64,000 bases of DNA from Bacillota bacterium (GTDB lineage: Bacteria; Bacillota; Negativicutes; DSM-13327). The notes below the pieces were generated by a model, which was given only the letters and a program-made list of their open reading frames with translations, did not search any database and was not told the origin of the DNA. This document shows positions 62,047 through 64,000 of this stretch, piece after piece (position 1 is the first letter of the stretch; each line of letters opens with the position of its first letter). Made by a program: the position numbers and the translations under genes. The DNA is taken from contig JAGFZX010000001.1 of assembly GCA_017889585.1 (NCBI GenBank), forward strand, positions 115,519 to 179,518. The letters run 5' to 3'.

Positions 62047-63512
62047 CTGTTTCAATACGAACAAAACTCTTTATGATCTTAAGTGGTCTCATGCTTTTTT
62101 TTGCATTACTATCCTTAGCCTTAACACACATTGGCTTAGAAAAATTTTATATTTGGCAAAAAAAAGACATCCTAATCACAAGCAGTACAGCCCTTGACGA
62201 TTTATACCGTGGGAATCCGGACGAAATAGCCTTGGAACTAGAGCGAGTAGCAAATACCCTAGGAGCAGGGATTATGATCTTTACGAAAGAAAATGATATC
62301 AAGTATAACTCTTTTATCCCTATCAGTAAGCAAAAACTTAATGATCATTTCCCCCCACATCCTCCGTCAATCATAAAAAATACAGAAGTAATCAATAATC
62401 AAACTGTCTTGGAAATGGAGCAAGACCAGAATCTAAAAATTGATTTCATGGTTCTCAAACATCAAATGAACAATGAAGATATCTTATTCATCAGACAACC
62501 ACTCGCCCCGATCTCCGAAAGTGCTACTGTAGCGGCCCAATTTATTATATTGACTGGCATGCTATCCATATTAGCTGGATGTCTTTGGGCTTTCTTTTTC
62601 GCCAAAAGATTTACCCTCCCTCTCTTAGAGCTGAATCGCATCGCCCAAAGCATGTCACAACTTAATTTCACACAAAAATGTACGATGAATCACAGCGATG
62701 AATTTGGCGAACTTGGCAAAAGCATTAATCATTTATCTGACCAACTTGATAACGCCATCTCGGAACTCAATCAGAAAAACAAGAAACTTATAGCTGATGT
62801 AGAAAAAGAACGAAAACTTGATAAAATGCGCAGAGACTTTGTATCCAGTGTTTCTCATGAGCTCAAAACACCCCTTTCACTCATACTCGGCTATGCTGAA
62901 GGCTTGAAGGAAAATATCGCCCACGATGAAAACAGCAAAAACTACTATTGTTCTGTCATCATTGACGAAGCTGAGAAAATGGATAAACTAGTGAAGGACT
63001 TACTTAACCTATCACAAATTGAATCAGGATTCTATCAGTTGAATAAGAGTGATTTTGACCTTTCACTACTGCTGAATGACATAACTCTCAAATACCTTGC
63101 GATTTTAGCAGAAAAAGGCATTACACTAGAGATAGATAAAGAAACCTGCTTGGTTAATGGGGATATCTTACGTATTGAACAGGTTCTGCTCAATCTATTT
63201 AATAACGCCATTGATCACGCTGAATTGACAAAGACCGTTAAAATATCTATGGAGAATCTAGAAGATCGCATCAGGGTTTTTGTTTATAACTCTGGACAAC
63301 AGATACCTAGCGAAAGCCTAGACAAAATATGGACAAGTTTTTATAAAGTAGATAAAGCCCGCACAAGAGAGCAGGTTAGATATGGACTAGGTTTATCAAT
63401 TGTACGCGCTATTCAAGAATTACACGGCTATCCCTATGGTGTAGACAATACAGATGATGGTGTTATATTTTGGTTTGATCTTGGTAGGGCAAACGACGAA
63501 CAAACATTCTAA
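62043..63512 (+). CDS. sensor histidine kinase with HAMP domain
   Basis: 489 residues. Membrane segments at about 9-30 and 163-187, extracytoplasmic sensor of ~130 residues between, HAMP at about 190-245, coiled coil, HisKA with His272 (SSVSHELKTPLSLILGYAEG) and HATPase with the RYGLGLSIV G2 box. ATG overlaps the regulator stop. Signal unknown; antibiotic or envelope stress is plausible from the exporter next door. Confidence 0.94.
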   Translation: MTVSIRTKLFMILSGLMLFFALLSLALTHIGLEKFYIWQKKDILITSSTALDDLYRGNPDEIALELERVANTLGAGIMIFTKENDIKYNSFIPISKQKLNDHFPPHPPSIIKNTEVINNQTVLEMEQDQNLKIDFMVLKHQMNNEDILFIRQPLAPISESATVAAQFIILTGMLSILAGCLWAFFFAKRFTLPLLELNRIAQSMSQLNFTQKCTMNHSDEFGELGKSINHLSDQLDNAISELNQKNKKLIADVEKERKLDKMRRDFVSSVSHELKTPLSLILGYAEGLKENIAHDENSKNYYCSVIIDEAEKMDKLVKDLLNLSQIESGFYQLNKSDFDLSLLLNDITLKYLAILAEKGITLEIDKETCLVNGDILRIEQVLLNLFNNAIDHAELTKTVKISMENLEDRIRVFVYNSGQQIPSESLDKIWTSFYKVDKARTREQVRYGLGLSIVRAIQELHGYPYGVDNTDDGVIFWFDLGRANDEQTF

Positions 63513-63517
63513 ATACA

Positions 63518-63556
63518 AAGGCCACTCTTTATCCTTAATGGACAAAAAGTGGTCTT
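63518..63556. terminator. bidirectional intrinsic terminator
   Basis: Imperfect stem AAGGCCACTcTTT / AAAaAGTGGTCTT between convergent kinase and permease genes. Confidence 0.7.
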
Positions 63557-63585
63557 CATTATTTTCTTATGACTAACAACCTTTT

Positions 63586-64000
63586 TTAGCTAAATTGTTT
63601 TACTAATACGCTGGTAACACTAATTACACCACAAAAAAATATAATAGCCAATGTCAGCCATCTGAAAAATTTAGGACTCACTTTTGCAAAAGCCTTTTCT
63701 CCAAGCCATACACCAACTAAAACACCGGGAATTGTATATATCAATTGTTTAAATACGCCTGTATCCACTGTATCCATGTAGTACATTATAATTAAAGTTG
63801 CAATATTACCAAAGCAGAAAAAGCGGACGAGATTTGCACGAAAGGCTTCCTTATTTTGTTGTTGATTCATCAAAAACAACGCAACTGGTGGTCCACTTAA
63901 ACTGGTCGATCCTCCCATAAAGCCGCTCACTATGCCAACTAAAACTGTCGCTAATTTTTCACGTTTAATGGTCACAACATAATTGGAGGCCATTAAAAAT
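63586..64000 (-). CDS. TauE/SafE family permease (5' end outside window)
   Basis: C-terminal half of a sulfite exporter-like permease. The frame is open to the window edge, so the ATG at 63993 is unlikely to be the start; the visible part is about 138 residues of the usual ~250. The second family glycine motif is present as VSGFMGGSTSLSGPPVALF, followed by three hydrophobic segments. A paralogue is at 17247 but the two differ in the motif (GGGVIHVP there). Confidence 0.82.
   Translation of the reverse strand, partial: FLMASNYVVTIKREKLATVLVGIVSGFMGGSTSLSGPPVALFLMNQQQNKEAFRANLVRFFCFGNIATLIIMYYMDTVDTGVFKQLIYTIPGVLVGVWLGEKAFAKVSPKFFRWLTLAIIFFCGVISVTSVLVKQFS

Overview
The window looks like a chromosomal segment of an anaerobic, motile, low-GC Firmicute. 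The best guess is a member of the Negativicutes (Sporomusa/Pelosinus-like). The evidence is a NifJ-type pyruvate:ferredoxin oxidoreductase under a T-box leader, ATP-dependent PEP carboxykinase, CsrA beside a flagellar late-gene block, strong AGGAGG-type ribosome binding sites, frequent TTG/GTG starts and intrinsic terminators. The genus is inference; no rRNA or tRNA gene is present.

Layout. 1-7.1 kb: end of an alpha/beta hydrolase, two PucR-family regulators, an Ldh-type (malate/lactate/ureidoglycolate-like) dehydrogenase and an MFS anion transporter, with a decayed third PucR fragment between them. 7.5-13.1 kb: Fe-S protein of the DUF362 type, topoisomerase III and PEP carboxykinase. 13.4-19.4 kb: secreted protein, EamA permease, a probable vitamin B6 ECF uptake subunit with pyridoxal kinase, a 47-residue Cys-rich protein, a TauE/SafE permease and MetA (homoserine acyltransferase with the acetyl-CoA signature Glu111). 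19.4-22.7 kb: chemoreceptor and LrgAB. 22.9-31.6 kb: an aldarate (galactarate/glucarate) operon, in transcription order MFS transporter, LarA-like racemase-family protein, galactarate dehydratase, aldolase and tartronate semialdehyde reductase. It lies behind a clear sigma-54 promoter, with a divergent PrpR-like sigma-54 activator. 31.7-35.5 kb: pyruvate:ferredoxin oxidoreductase with a complete T-box leader whose likely specifier is AUC (Ile). 35.9-38.6 kb: CapK/PaaK-like ligase and a glycosyltransferase.

39-48 kb: a Ser/Thr-rich protein built of three 102-residue repeats, divergent from an OmpR-type two-component system; then csrA, an unknown 121-residue gene, an orphan response regulator and a large flagellin. 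47.2-58.2 kb: flagellar axial-structure operon reading leftward flgD-flgE-flgK-flgK-flgL-fliD-(fliT-like)-flaG-fliS, with two unequal FlgK proteins and internal expansions in FliD, FlgL and flagellin, plus a FlxA-like gene. 58.2-63.5 kb: MacAB-type export system (adaptor, ATPase, permease) divergent from a two-component system. The right edge cuts a second TauE/SafE permease.

Three families of inverted or structured repeats are scattered between genes: a ~75-100 bp multi-hairpin element (4 copies), an AACCGCAGAGGCGCAGAG palindrome family (3 copies plus a related element) and a single GTCATTGCGAG palindrome. The most interesting signals are the apparent Ile T-box on pyruvate:ferredoxin oxidoreductase, the repeat protein beside the two-component system, the multi-hairpin repeat family, and the doubled FlgK with expanded filament proteins.
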